Shown: positions 20,184-29,053 of the stretch, piece after piece | Position numbering within the stretch: position 1 is the stretch's first letter | How the letters are laid out: every line of letters begins with the position of its first letter | Assembly (NCBI RefSeq): GCF_001425745.1 | Contig: NZ_LMDF01000001.1 | Span: forward strand, 1 to 64,000 | Direction of reading: 5' to 3' | Source: Caulobacter sp. Root343 | GTDB taxonomy: Bacteria; Pseudomonadota; Alphaproteobacteria; Caulobacterales; Caulobacteraceae | Length of the DNA: 64,000 bases | Program-made: the position numbers and the translations under genes | The notes under the pieces: model-generated | What the model was told of the DNA's origin: nothing | What the model saw: the letters and a program-made list of their open reading frames with translations, nothing else | The model's database searches: none

Positions 20184-23100
20184 ATGGAATTGCAAGGTAC
20201 GCAAGGCGCGGACACCCTGACGGGCGGCGCGGAAAACGACACGCTGTACGGCTATGCCGGCAATGACATCCTGAAGGGCGGCGCGGGCGACGACGTCCTG
20301 GCCGGCAACGAGGGCGCCGACACCCTGCAAGGCGGCGATGGCGACGACTACCTGCTGGGCGGCCCCGGCAACGACACCCTCGACGGCGGCGCGGGCGGCG
20401 ACTGGGCGGCCTACGAGGACGCCACGGCGGCCGTGAAGGTCGATCTGAACATCACCATCGCCCAGAACACCGGCGGCGGCGGAACCGACAAGCTGATCGG
20501 CATCGAGCACGTCTACGGCTCGGCCTACAACGACACCCTGACCGGCGACGCCGACGCCAACATGATGGTCGGCGGCGAGGGCAACGACATCGTCAGCGGC
20601 GGCAAGGGCGACGACACCCTGTGGGGCTCGGCTGGCAATGACACCCTCGATGGCGGCGACGGCGACGACTATCTGGTCGGCGGCGCGGGCGACGACATCG
20701 TCAAGGGCGGCGCGGGCTGGGACTGGTCGTCCTACGAGGACGCCACGGCCGGCGTCACCGTCGACCTCAACAAGACCACCGCCCAGAACACCGGCGGCGG
20801 CGGGATCGACACCCTGAGCGGCGTCGAGCACCTGTACGGGACCAAGTTCAACGACACCCTGACCGGCGACGCCAAGGACAACTACCTGTGGGGTGACGCG
20901 GGCGACGACAAGCTCTACGGCGGCGCGGGCGATGACCACCTGTCGGGCGGCGTGGGCGTCAACATCATCGACGGCGGCGCCGGGTTCGACACGGTCGATT
21001 ACGCGTTCAGCGACGTGGGCGTAACGATCAATCTGAACATGGGCGCCCCGCCGGTGGGCGGCGGCCCACTGGTCGGCGATTGGCTGACCTCGATCGAGGC
21101 GGCGATGGGCTCGGCCTATGATGACGAGATCACGGGCAACGCAGACGAGAACTACCTATTCGGCGATGCGGGCGACGATCAATTGTACGCCGTCGGCGGC
21201 AACGACACGTTGGATGGTGGCGACGGCGATGACTATCTGGTCGGCAGCGCGAACAGCACCGGCGACCTGCTGATCGGCGGCGCGGGCAACGACTCGTTGA
21301 ATGTGGGTCCGGGCTCCGCGACCGTCATCGATGGCGGCGACGGCGACGACTGGCTGCACGTCTCGCCGCCCGTGAGCTCCGGCTTCCTGGCCATGACGAT
21401 CGACCTGCGGATCACCGGCGACCAAGAGGTTGTTTCGGGCGTCCACGTCACGATGAGCGGCGTCGAGAACGCGAGCGGCGGCGCAGGCAACGATCACCTC
21501 ATCGGCGACGCCAAGGACAACGTCCTACTCGGTGGGCGCGGCGACGATATCCTGGACGGCGGCGCGGGTTCGGACACCGTCAGCTATGCCGACGATGGCC
21601 TCCTGGGCTCGGTGATTATTGACCTCGGTAAGAGCGTCCAATCGCTGGGTGACGGTCGCGGGACCGACACTCTGATCTCGATCGAGAACGTGATCGGGAC
21701 GTCGGGCGATGACACCATCACCGGCAATGCCGCGGCGAACCATCTGCAAGGCGCAGATGGCGACGACTGGATCCTCGCCGTCGGCGGCAACGACGTGCTC
21801 GAGGGTGGCGCGGGGGCGGACTGGCTGATCGCCAGCAAGGACAACACCGCAGGCGACAAGCTGTTCGGCGGCACGGGCGACGACATCCTGTACACTATGC
21901 AGGCGGCGGTGACCCTGGACGGCGGTGACGGCAACGACATCTTCGACGTGGCGCACGTCGCGAATATGGCGGGTACGACGCTCATCGAGGGCGGCGCGGG
22001 CGTTGATACGCTCGACATGCGCGACGCCTGGGGTCCCAGCGCGAACCTGAGCATCGATCTGTCCATCAAGGGCCGCCAAGACGTTGGCCAAGGCCAGTAT
22101 CTGGACGTCAAGGGTGTGGAGAACGTCTGGGGCGGCCTAGGCAATGATCATCTGAAGGGCGACGCCGGCGACAACCTGCTGCAAGGCGGCACGGGCGACG
22201 ATATCCTGGATGGCGGCGTGGGTGTCGATATCGCCAGCTATGACGACTACAACCACTACGCAGGCGTTACGGTTGATCTCCGCAATGCCGTGCAGACCCA
22301 GCTGAACGGGCGCGGGACGGACACCTTGATCTCGATCGAGGGTGTGCGCGGCTCGGCCTACGCCGATACACTGACCGGCAACGGCCAGGACAACATTTTC
22401 ATTGGCGGCGGCGGCAACGACGTGATCGATGGCGGCGCGGGTGTCGACACGGTCAGTTACCTGAACGACGGTGAGGCGACCGGCGTCTGGATCGACCTAC
22501 AACGTACGCTACAGAATCTCGACAAGGGCGCGCACGGACAGGATCAACTGATCTCGATCGAAAACGTCCAAGGTTCGAACTTCGACGACGGGCTCTGGGG
22601 CACGACGGGGATCAACGTGCTGCGCGGCGAGGGTGGTAGCGACGCGGTGATGGGCCGAGGCGGCGCTGACATCTTGTACGGCGGCGCCGGCAACGACCTT
22701 CTCAGCACCTACGAGGCGGGGGTCAGCTCCGATGGCGCGATGATGTACGGCGGCGCCGGCAATGATGCCTTCGAGGCCGGTTCTGGCGATATCATCATGT
22801 ACGGCGACGACGGCAATGACGAGTTCCGCCTCTTCGACGTGCCTGGCGTGAAGACCATCCACGGCGGCGACGGCATGGACGCCATCTATTTCGAAGCCTA
22901 CATCGATAACCGCACGATCGACGGCGTTACGTTGGATCTGAGCAAGACCACCAAGCAGGAAATCAATCCGGGCGTCTTCGTGTTGATCGACAGCATCGAA
23001 CGCGTTGGCGGCACGCACTTCTCGGATCACCTGGTGGGTCATGATGGCGGCGTCTATTTCGACGCAGGCGCAGGCGACGACTTCGTGGCCGGCGGCGCCG

Positions 23101-23540
23101 GAAAAGACACGCTCTATGGCGGTGAAGGCACCGACATCATCATCGGCGGCAAAGGCCAGGACATGATGCGCGGCGACGCTGGCGCCGACATCTTCAAGTT
23201 CGCGTCCGGAGACTCGGTGGCGACGGATGCGCTGGGTTCGGGCGTCGACCGGATTGTCTATTTCGAAGCGAATGACAAGCTGGCCTTCGACGAGAACCTC
23301 CAGGGAGATGTCAGCTTCACCGCCTCGACGGCGACCAGCTACGCCGACGCCTTGAGCAAGGCGATGGTCCATCTGTCGAGCAGCGGAACGGCCGCCCGCT
23401 TCAGCGCCTATCAGGTCGGCAGCGACGTCTATGTGTTCGCGGGGCACACGGACGCCTCGGGCGGGCATCTGGATAACGTGGTCCAGTTGGCGGCCGTCAG
23501 CGTCGACATCGTCGGCATGTGGAGCCTCTCCGGCTTCTGA
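20184..23540 (+). CDS. RTX (hemolysin-type) calcium-binding secreted protein
   Basis: This 1118-residue acidic protein consists almost wholly of glycine- and aspartate-rich nonapeptides (GGxGxDxLx) that form calcium-binding beta-rolls. Two kinds of spacer alternate with the arrays: type A, such as AGVTVDLNKTTAQNTGGGG near residues 190-210 and 90-110, and type B, such as VVSGVHVTMSGVENASGGAG near 415. The last 115 residues lack repeats and probably hold the C-terminal type I secretion signal; there is no N-terminal signal peptide. No enzymatic domain is visible, so an adhesin, surface or matrix role is the best guess. ATG 20184 follows GGGGG and GAG. No ABC exporter genes are nearby. Confidence 0.9.
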   Translation: MELQGTQGADTLTGGAENDTLYGYAGNDILKGGAGDDVLAGNEGADTLQGGDGDDYLLGGPGNDTLDGGAGGDWAAYEDATAAVKVDLNITIAQNTGGGGTDKLIGIEHVYGSAYNDTLTGDADANMMVGGEGNDIVSGGKGDDTLWGSAGNDTLDGGDGDDYLVGGAGDDIVKGGAGWDWSSYEDATAGVTVDLNKTTAQNTGGGGIDTLSGVEHLYGTKFNDTLTGDAKDNYLWGDAGDDKLYGGAGDDHLSGGVGVNIIDGGAGFDTVDYAFSDVGVTINLNMGAPPVGGGPLVGDWLTSIEAAMGSAYDDEITGNADENYLFGDAGDDQLYAVGGNDTLDGGDGDDYLVGSANSTGDLLIGGAGNDSLNVGPGSATVIDGGDGDDWLHVSPPVSSGFLAMTIDLRITGDQEVVSGVHVTMSGVENASGGAGNDHLIGDAKDNVLLGGRGDDILDGGAGSDTVSYADDGLLGSVIIDLGKSVQSLGDGRGTDTLISIENVIGTSGDDTITGNAAANHLQGADGDDWILAVGGNDVLEGGAGADWLIASKDNTAGDKLFGGTGDDILYTMQAAVTLDGGDGNDIFDVAHVANMAGTTLIEGGAGVDTLDMRDAWGPSANLSIDLSIKGRQDVGQGQYLDVKGVENVWGGLGNDHLKGDAGDNLLQGGTGDDILDGGVGVDIASYDDYNHYAGVTVDLRNAVQTQLNGRGTDTLISIEGVRGSAYADTLTGNGQDNIFIGGGGNDVIDGGAGVDTVSYLNDGEATGVWIDLQRTLQNLDKGAHGQDQLISIENVQGSNFDDGLWGTTGINVLRGEGGSDAVMGRGGADILYGGAGNDLLSTYEAGVSSDGAMMYGGAGNDAFEAGSGDIIMYGDDGNDEFRLFDVPGVKTIHGGDGMDAIYFEAYIDNRTIDGVTLDLSKTTKQEINPGVFVLIDSIERVGGTHFSDHLVGHDGGVYFDAGAGDDFVAGGAGKDTLYGGEGTDIIIGGKGQDMMRGDAGADIFKFASGDSVATDALGSGVDRIVYFEANDKLAFDENLQGDVSFTASTATSYADALSKAMVHLSSSGTAARFSAYQVGSDVYVFAGHTDASGGHLDNVVQLAAVSVDIVGMWSLSGF

Positions 23541-23561
23541 CCTTCCGCAACCTCCGCTGCA

Positions 23562-23592
23562 TCCCTACGTTGACGCTACGTCGGCGTAGGGA
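23562..23592. terminator. Possible terminator hairpin after the RTX gene
   Basis: TCCCTACG and CGTAGGGA form an 8-bp stem around a 15-base loop, 20 bases after the RTX stop codon. No T-tract follows, so it is either a weak or rho-assisted terminator or an inverted repeat in the promoter of the next gene. Confidence 0.4.
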
Positions 23593-23650
23593 CGCGCACC
23601 GCTCCCCGCCAGGCGTCCGGCATGAGTCCGGATCACCGGAGGGAAAGCGT

Positions 23651-24367
23651 ATGAGATCAATCCTGCCCGTCGTCGCCTTGCTGGCGCTGGCCGCCTGTTC
23701 GCCGCAGCCGGCCGAGAAGAAGGCTGACGCGCCGGCCGCCGCGGCGCCGACGACGACCGCGCCCAAGCCGCCCAAGGCCGAGATCCCGGCCGGCGATTAC
23801 ACGCTGGACAAGCACCACGCCACCCTGGTGTTCCGGGTCAACCACCTAGGTTTCTCGAACTACACGGCCGCCTTCGCGGACTTCGACGCCAAGCTGCACT
23901 TCGACCAGAACAATGCCGCCGCCAGTACGCTGGAGGCGACGATCAATCCCAAGTCGCTGACCCTGCCGGCCCCGCCGGAAGGCTTCCTGACCGAGCTGAC
24001 CGGTCCGCAGTGGCTGAATGCGGCGACCTATCCGGCCATCACCTTCAAGTCGACCAAGGTCGAGACGACCGGCCCCGACACCGGCAAGGTGACGGGCGAC
24101 CTGACTCTGCACGGGGTGACCAAGCCGGTGACCCTGGATGTCACCTATAACGGCGGCTATGTCGGCCATCCGATGGACCCGCACGCCCGGATTGGCTTCT
24201 CGGCCAAGGGGACGTTCAAGCGCTCGGACTTCGGCATCGCATTCGGCGTGCCCGCGCCGGGCACGACCATGGGCGTCGGCGACGAGGTCCAGGTCGTGAT
24301 CGAGGCCGAGTTCAGCGGTCCGCCGCTGCCCACAGCGCCGGCCCCGGCCACGCCTCCGGCTCAATAA
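23651..24367 (+). CDS. YceI-family lipoprotein
   Basis: This 238-residue protein has a lipoprotein signal (VVALLALAACSPQ, lipobox Cys near residue 15), an Ala/Pro-rich linker and a YceI lipocalin-like domain from about residue 45. Typical YceI segments are GDYTLDKHHATLVFRVNHLGFSNY, FNDYDA-like DFDAKLHF, TGDLTLHGVTKPVTLDV and ARIGFSAKGTFKRSDFGI. YceI proteins bind polyisoprenoid or other long hydrophobic molecules in the periplasm; the ligand here is unknown. ATG 23651 follows GGAGGGAAAG. It sits by itself between the RTX gene and the convergent tetR gene and looks unrelated to purine breakdown. Confidence 0.9.
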   Translation: MRSILPVVALLALAACSPQPAEKKADAPAAAAPTTTAPKPPKAEIPAGDYTLDKHHATLVFRVNHLGFSNYTAAFADFDAKLHFDQNNAAASTLEATINPKSLTLPAPPEGFLTELTGPQWLNAATYPAITFKSTKVETTGPDTGKVTGDLTLHGVTKPVTLDVTYNGGYVGHPMDPHARIGFSAKGTFKRSDFGIAFGVPAPGTTMGVGDEVQVVIEAEFSGPPLPTAPAPATPPAQ

Positions 24368-24370
24368 GGC

Positions 24371-25060
24371 CTAGCGCGCGCCGCGCGTCAGATAGCCTTC
24401 GAGCAAGGCCAGGGCGTGGTCCAGCCGCGCCCTGCGCCACTCGGGCGCGGTCATGTCGGTGTCCAGGGTCGCCGACAGCGAATAGCCGTTGGCCAGGTGG
24501 AACCGGCTCATGGCGGCGATGGTCACATAGATCTGCACGGGGTCCAGGTCCGGCCCGAACAGGCCTTGGTCCTGGCCGCTCTTGATCAGCTTCTCGATCG
24601 TGCGGCGCAGCGGGAAGGCGGTCTCGGTCACCACCCGCGACTGGGCGGCGAACTTGCCGTGCTGCAGGTTCTCGTTTCGCAGCAGGCCCTCGAAGCGCGG
24701 GTTCTTCTCGAAATAGTCGAAGGTGAAGCGCTGCAGCTCCAGGAAGCCCTCGAGCGGCTTGTCGAAGTCAATCTTCAGCTCGGCCTCGCGAGCCCGCAGG
24801 TCCATGTAGGCGCTTTCGAGGACGGCCATGTACAGGCCCTTCTTGTCCCCGAAGTAGTGGTACAGCATCCGGATGTTGCACTTGGCGGCCTTGACGATCT
24901 TCTCGATCCGGGCCCCGGCGAAGCCGGCTTGAGCGAACTCCTTCAAGGCCGCGGCGAGGATCGCCTTGCGGGTGCGTTCGGCGTTGCGCTTGCGTGGCGC
25001 TCCCCCCGCGGAATCGATGGCGGTCTCGGCCTTGTTCGCGTCCAGGACGGCGTCGGTCAC
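24371..25060 (-). CDS. TetR-family regulator, probable purine catabolism repressor (RutR-like)
   Basis: This 229-residue regulator has a TetR helix-turn-helix near residues 30-75 (RKAILAAALKEFAQAGFAG, then IVKAAKCNIRMLYHYFGDKK). The C-terminal domain resembles that of RutR/YcdC, whose E. coli member senses uracil and thymine and also controls purine catabolism genes. It is the last gene of the allantoate amidohydrolase-pucG-puuE-uraD-puuD operon. GTG 25060 overlaps the puuD stop by 4 bases, like the other junctions here; an in-frame TTG 27 bases upstream is less likely. I infer that it binds the GTAAG-N6-CTTAC sites and responds to a purine intermediate. Confidence 0.88.
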   Translation of the reverse strand: MTDAVLDANKAETAIDSAGGAPRKRNAERTRKAILAAALKEFAQAGFAGARIEKIVKAAKCNIRMLYHYFGDKKGLYMAVLESAYMDLRAREAELKIDFDKPLEGFLELQRFTFDYFEKNPRFEGLLRNENLQHGKFAAQSRVVTETAFPLRRTIEKLIKSGQDQGLFGPDLDPVQIYVTIAAMSRFHLANGYSLSATLDTDMTAPEWRRARLDHALALLEGYLTRGAR

Positions 25061-26244
25061 GGAATCTTGGCCCCCTGCTTGATCCAAGCGCCCAGCTGGG
25101 CGCGTTCCTCTTCGGTCATGCCGGTCTCGTTGCCAAGGGGCATGCTGGTCGAGGCCACCGCGCGCTCGTGGATTTTCGGCGCATAGGCGCGGATATGCTC
25201 AGGCGTGTCGAAGGTCGCGCCAAGCGGCGGGGCCGAGAAGCCGGCGTGGGTCGGCGCGGCGGCGTGGCACATGACGCAGTGCTTCTGAACGATGGCCTGG
25301 GCGGTGGTGAAGGGGACCTGGCGCTCGACCTTGATCGCGTCCTTGGGCTTGGTGCTGGCCACCACCGTGGCGGCGAACACCAGCATGAAGCCGTAGAACA
25401 GGAAGTCGTGCCGGATCTGGCCCAGGTTCTTCAGCAGGAAGAACTGCCGGATCGACACCCCGCCGGCGCTGATCATCGCCAGCAGCAGCCAGCTCAGGGG
25501 ATGGCCGGTGACCAGCGGATAGTGGTTGCTGATCATGATGAAGATGACCGGCAGGGTCATATAGGTGTTGTGGACCGAGCGCTGCTTGCCCATTGCGCCC
25601 AGCCGCGGATCGACTTCGCGGCCGGCCAGCATGTCGGCGACGATCTTGCGTTGGTTGGGGATGATCACCAGGAAGACGTTGGCGACCATGGCCGTTCCGA
25701 TGATCGCGCCCACGTGGATGAAGGCGCCGCGGTCGCTGAACAGCTTGCTTAGGGCGTAGGCCGCGCCGGTGAGGGCTGCGAACCAGACGATCCCGAACCA
25801 GATCCCGTTCTTGCCCAGCGGCGAGCGGCATAGGGCCTCGTAGACCGCCAGCCCGCCGAAGATGAAGGCCAGGCCCGTGGCGATCGCCGCCGGCTGGGTG
25901 AAGGCGTGCTTGGCCGCGTCGATCAGATAGATCGGGGCCTGCCAGTAGTAGAGCACGATCAGCAGGGCGAAGCCCGACAGCCAGGTGGTGTAGGCCTCCC
26001 ATTTGAACCAGTGCAGGTGCTCGGGCATGTGCGCCGGGGCCGTCATGTACTTCTGCGAATGGTAGAAGCCGCCGCCGTGCACGGCCCACAGCTCGCCCTT
26101 GACGCCGTCCTTCTCGGGGACGGGAGGGCGCAGGTTATTGTCCAGCCAGACGAAGTAGAACGAGGCGCCGATCCAGGCGACGCCGGCGATCACGTGCAGC
26201 CACCGCAGACCCAGGTTCAGCCAGCCGGGAAGGTCGTATTCCAT
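25057..26244 (-). CDS. puuD: Membrane urate oxidase PuuD with cytochrome c domain
   Basis: This 395-residue inner-membrane protein oxidises urate to 5-hydroxyisourate and passes electrons to the respiratory chain. About eight hydrophobic segments fill residues 10-300, with the PuuD landmarks WLHVIAGVAWIGASFYFVWLD, WAVHGGGFYHSQKY and MPEHLHWFKWEAYTTW. The C-terminal domain of about 100 residues is a c-type cytochrome: CVMCH gives haem attachment and SMPLGNETGMT the axial methionine. It replaces the soluble uricase, which is absent. It lies between uraD and tetR, and HiuH and UraD process its product. Confidence 0.95.
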   Translation of the reverse strand: MEYDLPGWLNLGLRWLHVIAGVAWIGASFYFVWLDNNLRPPVPEKDGVKGELWAVHGGGFYHSQKYMTAPAHMPEHLHWFKWEAYTTWLSGFALLIVLYYWQAPIYLIDAAKHAFTQPAAIATGLAFIFGGLAVYEALCRSPLGKNGIWFGIVWFAALTGAAYALSKLFSDRGAFIHVGAIIGTAMVANVFLVIIPNQRKIVADMLAGREVDPRLGAMGKQRSVHNTYMTLPVIFIMISNHYPLVTGHPLSWLLLAMISAGGVSIRQFFLLKNLGQIRHDFLFYGFMLVFAATVVASTKPKDAIKVERQVPFTTAQAIVQKHCVMCHAAAPTHAGFSAPPLGATFDTPEHIRAYAPKIHERAVASTSMPLGNETGMTEEERAQLGAWIKQGAKIP

Positions 26245-26245
26245 C

Positions 26246-26767
26246 TTATTCGGTCACCGCGTCGAGCAGTCGAAGCTTGGAGATCAGGCCGATCTGCTGG
26301 ATCGCCTCGGCGATCTCGGCCGTCTGGTCGTTCGTTAGGCGCGCCTGCATGGCGGCCAGGATCGAAGTTTTGTCGTTCAGCCGCACGGCGATGATGAACG
26401 GGAAGCCGAAGCGCTCGGCATAGGCGGCGTTCAGGTCGTGAAAGCGGGCGAACTCCTCGGGGCTCAGTCGGTCGAGGCCGGCGCTGGCCTGTTCGGCGTT
26501 GCTCTCGGCGGTCAGCGCCTTGGCGATCGCCGCCTTGCCGGCCAGCTCCGGGTGGGCGCGGATCAGGGCCAGCTTGTCGGCGGTCGAGGCGGCGTCTAGC
26601 ACGGCCATCATCGCGCCGTGCAGGCGCTCGACGCTGGCGAACGGCCGCGCGTCCCAGGCGCGCTCGACCACCCAGGGGGAAAGCTCGAACGCGAACCCCA
26701 GGGCGGTGGTGAAGCCCGTCCGGTTCATGCTGTTGAGGCGGGCCAGGGTCAGGGGCGGGGCGCTCAT
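26246..26767 (-). CDS. uraD: OHCU decarboxylase
   Basis: This 173-residue protein decarboxylates 2-oxo-4-hydroxy-4-carboxy-5-ureidoimidazoline to (S)-allantoin. The family signature is visible in FELSPWVVERAWDARPF, in RAHPELAGKAA with the catalytic His, in GLDRLSPEEFARFHDLNAAY, and in the C-terminal FGFPFIIAVR. The length is typical. Its ATG overlaps the puuE stop by 4 bases, and its stop lies just before the puuD start. Confidence 0.95.
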   Translation of the reverse strand: MSAPPLTLARLNSMNRTGFTTALGFAFELSPWVVERAWDARPFASVERLHGAMMAVLDAASTADKLALIRAHPELAGKAAIAKALTAESNAEQASAGLDRLSPEEFARFHDLNAAYAERFGFPFIIAVRLNDKTSILAAMQARLTNDQTAEIAEAIQQIGLISKLRLLDAVTE

Positions 26768-27678
26768 GCCTTGGCCTCGTAAGGATGGGTCGCGATCCAG
26801 TGGCGAGCGATGTCGATCCGCTTGGCCACCCAGACCTTGTCGTGCTGGGTGATGTGATCCAGGAACCGCCGCAGCGCGCCGATCCGGCCGGGCTTGCCGA
26901 CCACGCGGCAGTGCAGGCCGATGCTCATCATCTTCGGCGCGGTCTCGCCTTCCAGATAGAGGGCGTCGAAGGCGTCGCGCAGATAGGTGAAGAACTGTTC
27001 GCCAGTGTTGAAGCCCTGGGCCGCCGTGAAGCGCATGTCGTTGGCTTCCAGGGTGTAGGGGACGATCAACTGGGCGCGGCCGTGCTGGTCGTCCCAGTAC
27101 GGCAGGTCGTCGGCGTAGCTGTCGGCGTCGTAGACGAAGCCGCCTTCCTGGGCGACCAGGCGCGCGGTGTTGGGGCTGGTGCGGCCTTGGTACCAGCCCA
27201 GCGGCCGCTCGCCCGTCAACCGCGTCTGGATCTCGATGGCCTGCTGGATGTGCTCCAACTCCTGCTCTTGCGTGAAGTGCTGGTAGTCGATCCAGCGATA
27301 GCCATGGCTGGCGATCTCCCAGCCCGATTTCATCATCGCCTCGACGGCGTCCGGGTGGCGCTCCATGGCCTGGGCGACGCCGAACACAGTCAGCGGCAGG
27401 CCGAACTCCTCGAACAGCCGCCGGATGCGCCAGAAGCCGGCGCGAGAGCCGTATTCGTAGAGACTCTCCATCGACATGTTGCGCATGCCCTGGATGGGCT
27501 GGGCGCCGACCATCTCGGACAGGAAGAACTCGCTGACCGGGTCGCCATGCAGGATGGAGCGCTCGGCCCCTTCCTCGTAGTTGAGGACGAACTGCACGGC
27601 CACGCGGGCGCTGTTCGGCCACTGAGCGTGCGGTGGATGCTCGCCATAGCCAATCAGGTCGCGGGGGTAGGCGCTCAT
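26764..27678 (-). CDS. puuE: Allantoinase PuuE (polysaccharide deacetylase-like)
   Basis: This 304-residue metal-independent allantoinase hydrolyses (S)-allantoin to allantoate. It has a NodB-type fold: YGEHPPHAQWPNSARVAVQF at the N-terminus, SMESLYEYGSRAGFWR near residue 75, SHGYRWIDYQ near 130, and IGLHCRVVGKPGRI near the C-terminus, all PuuE-typical. The length matches Pseudomonas PuuE. ATG 27678 lies inside an 8-bp direct repeat that flanks an inserted palindromic element, which now separates it from pucG. Confidence 0.95.
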   Translation of the reverse strand: MSAYPRDLIGYGEHPPHAQWPNSARVAVQFVLNYEEGAERSILHGDPVSEFFLSEMVGAQPIQGMRNMSMESLYEYGSRAGFWRIRRLFEEFGLPLTVFGVAQAMERHPDAVEAMMKSGWEIASHGYRWIDYQHFTQEQELEHIQQAIEIQTRLTGERPLGWYQGRTSPNTARLVAQEGGFVYDADSYADDLPYWDDQHGRAQLIVPYTLEANDMRFTAAQGFNTGEQFFTYLRDAFDALYLEGETAPKMMSIGLHCRVVGKPGRIGALRRFLDHITQHDKVWVAKRIDIARHWIATHPYEAKA

Positions 27679-27680
27679 GC

Positions 27681-27818
27681 CTTCCGCCCCCTCCGGGGGC
27701 GGACGACCGCGCGGCGCGCGGTCAGGTGGGGGCAAGTGCGGTGAGTGTTTTGGGCATTTGCCCCCTCCGCGCCTGCGGCGCTCCTCCCCCGGAGGGGGAA
27801 GAAGGTGACGATCCCCCC
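27681..27818. mobile_element. Palindromic repeat element with 8-bp target-site duplication in the pucG-puuE junction
   Basis: This 138-bp G+C-rich element is flanked on both sides by GCTCATGC (27673-27680 and 27819-27826). On the coding strand this reads GCATGAGC, the ATGA stop/start overlap itself. It contains the modules also seen at 15590 (CGCCCCCTCCGGGGGCGG, GACCGCG..CGCGGTCAGGTG, and TCCCCCGGAGGGGGA after GCGCCTGCGGCGCTCC). The direct repeat and the module content suggest a small non-autonomous mobile repeat. It creates a 49-codon frame, 27824 to 27675 on the minus strand, with ATGA overlaps to pucG upstream and puuE downstream. Confidence 0.75.
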
Positions 27819-27820
27819 GC

Positions 27821-29053
27821 TCATGCGAACACCTTCGCCGCCGCGTCGACACCAGCGCCGGCGGGGAAGCCGAAGCCTTCCCAGCGCAGCACCGCTTCCA
27901 GGGCGGCCAGGGTTTGCAGCACCGCGTGCTTGCGGGCGTTCACGCCCATGGTTCCGATGCGCCAGATCTTGCCGGCCAGGGGACCGAAGGCCGCGCCGAT
28001 CTCGATCTCGAACTCGGTGCGCATCCGCGTCTTGACCCGGTCGTAGTCGACGCCGGCGGGCGCGATCACACCGGTGACATTGGTCATCTTGTGGGCCTGG
28101 TCGCCATAGACGGTCAGGCCCAGCGCCTCGATGCCGGCGACCATCGCCGCGCCGGCCTGGGCGTGGCGGGCGAACCTCGTGTCGAGGCCTTCCTCCAGCA
28201 CGATCCGCGCGCACTCGCGGGCGGCGAACAGCATGCTGGCCGCCTCGGTGTGGTGGTTCAGGCGTTTGTCGGACCAGTAGTCCATGATCATCGCCAGGTC
28301 GAAATAGTTGGAGGCGATCCGACGGCCGTTGCCCATCGCGCCGGGTCCCGCGAGGCCCTTCTCGACATGGCGGCGGGAGAAGATGTGGTCGGCGGCGCGG
28401 TCGCTGATCGTGATCGGGGCCGAGCCCGAGGGACCGCCCATGCACTTCTGCAGGCCGGCGGTGACGATGTCGGCCTGCCACTTATCCACAGGCACGCTCA
28501 TGCCGCCCAGGGTGGCGGTGGCGTCGACATAGAGCAGGGCGTCGTGGCGGCGGCAGATCTCGCCGATGGCCTCGATCGGCTGGGCGATGGTGGTCGAGGT
28601 GTCGCCATGCACGCAGGCGACCAGGCGCGGCTTCACGCGCTTGACGGCGTCCTCGACGGCCTGCGGGTCGACGACCCGGCCCCATTCGCCCTCGACGAAG
28701 GTGACCTTGGCGTCGCAGCGCTCGGCGATCTCGGCCAGCAGCAGACCGAAGCGCCCGGCATTGACCACCACCACGTCGTCGCCGGGCGAGAGCGTCGAGA
28801 CCAGCGCCGCCTCGATCCCGGCCCGCGAGGTGCCGTCGACCACGAAGGTCCAGCGGTTGGCGGTCTGGAACACGCCGCGATACAGCGCCATGACCTCGTT
28901 CATGTAGCCGGTGAACTCGGGGTCGAACTGGCCCAGCAGCTGCACCGACATGGCCCGCAGCACGCGCGGGTGCACGTTAATCGGGCCCGGGCCCATCAGC
29001 AGGCGGGCGGGGTGGTCGAGTTCCTTGAAGGTGTCGATGGCGTCTTGGGTCAT
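27821..29053 (-). CDS. pucG: (S)-ureidoglycine-glyoxylate aminotransferase (PucG-like)
   Basis: This 410-residue PLP-dependent class V aminotransferase has an N-terminus (LLMGPGPINVHPRVLRAM) typical of the alanine-glyoxylate/PucG group. VVDGTSRAGIEAALVS lies near residue 70, the PLP-binding aspartate is in LLYVDATATLGGM, and the Schiff-base lysine is in TAGLQKCMGGPSGSAP near 200. PucG-type enzymes convert ureidoglycine and glyoxylate to oxalurate and glycine. Allantoate amidohydrolase is encoded just upstream with a 4-bp ATGA overlap, which supports this over a serine- or alanine-specific role. Confidence 0.9.
   Translation of the reverse strand: MTQDAIDTFKELDHPARLLMGPGPINVHPRVLRAMSVQLLGQFDPEFTGYMNEVMALYRGVFQTANRWTFVVDGTSRAGIEAALVSTLSPGDDVVVVNAGRFGLLLAEIAERCDAKVTFVEGEWGRVVDPQAVEDAVKRVKPRLVACVHGDTSTTIAQPIEAIGEICRRHDALLYVDATATLGGMSVPVDKWQADIVTAGLQKCMGGPSGSAPITISDRAADHIFSRRHVEKGLAGPGAMGNGRRIASNYFDLAMIMDYWSDKRLNHHTEAASMLFAARECARIVLEEGLDTRFARHAQAGAAMVAGIEALGLTVYGDQAHKMTNVTGVIAPAGVDYDRVKTRMRTEFEIEIGAAFGPLAGKIWRIGTMGVNARKHAVLQTLAALEAVLRWEGFGFPAGAGVDAAAKVFA

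Noticed and set aside
20184-23540. RTX repeats considered as a CRISPR-like or minisatellite DNA array
   Set aside because: Repeats follow codon-phase GGxGxD nonapeptides with varying third bases; there are no identical spacers or repeats. No CRISPR array is present in the window.
27675-27824. The 49-codon ORF spanning the repeat between pucG and puuE as a real gene
   Set aside because: It is made of repeat-element sequence and looks like a by-product of insertion; it is treated as a finding, not a CDS.
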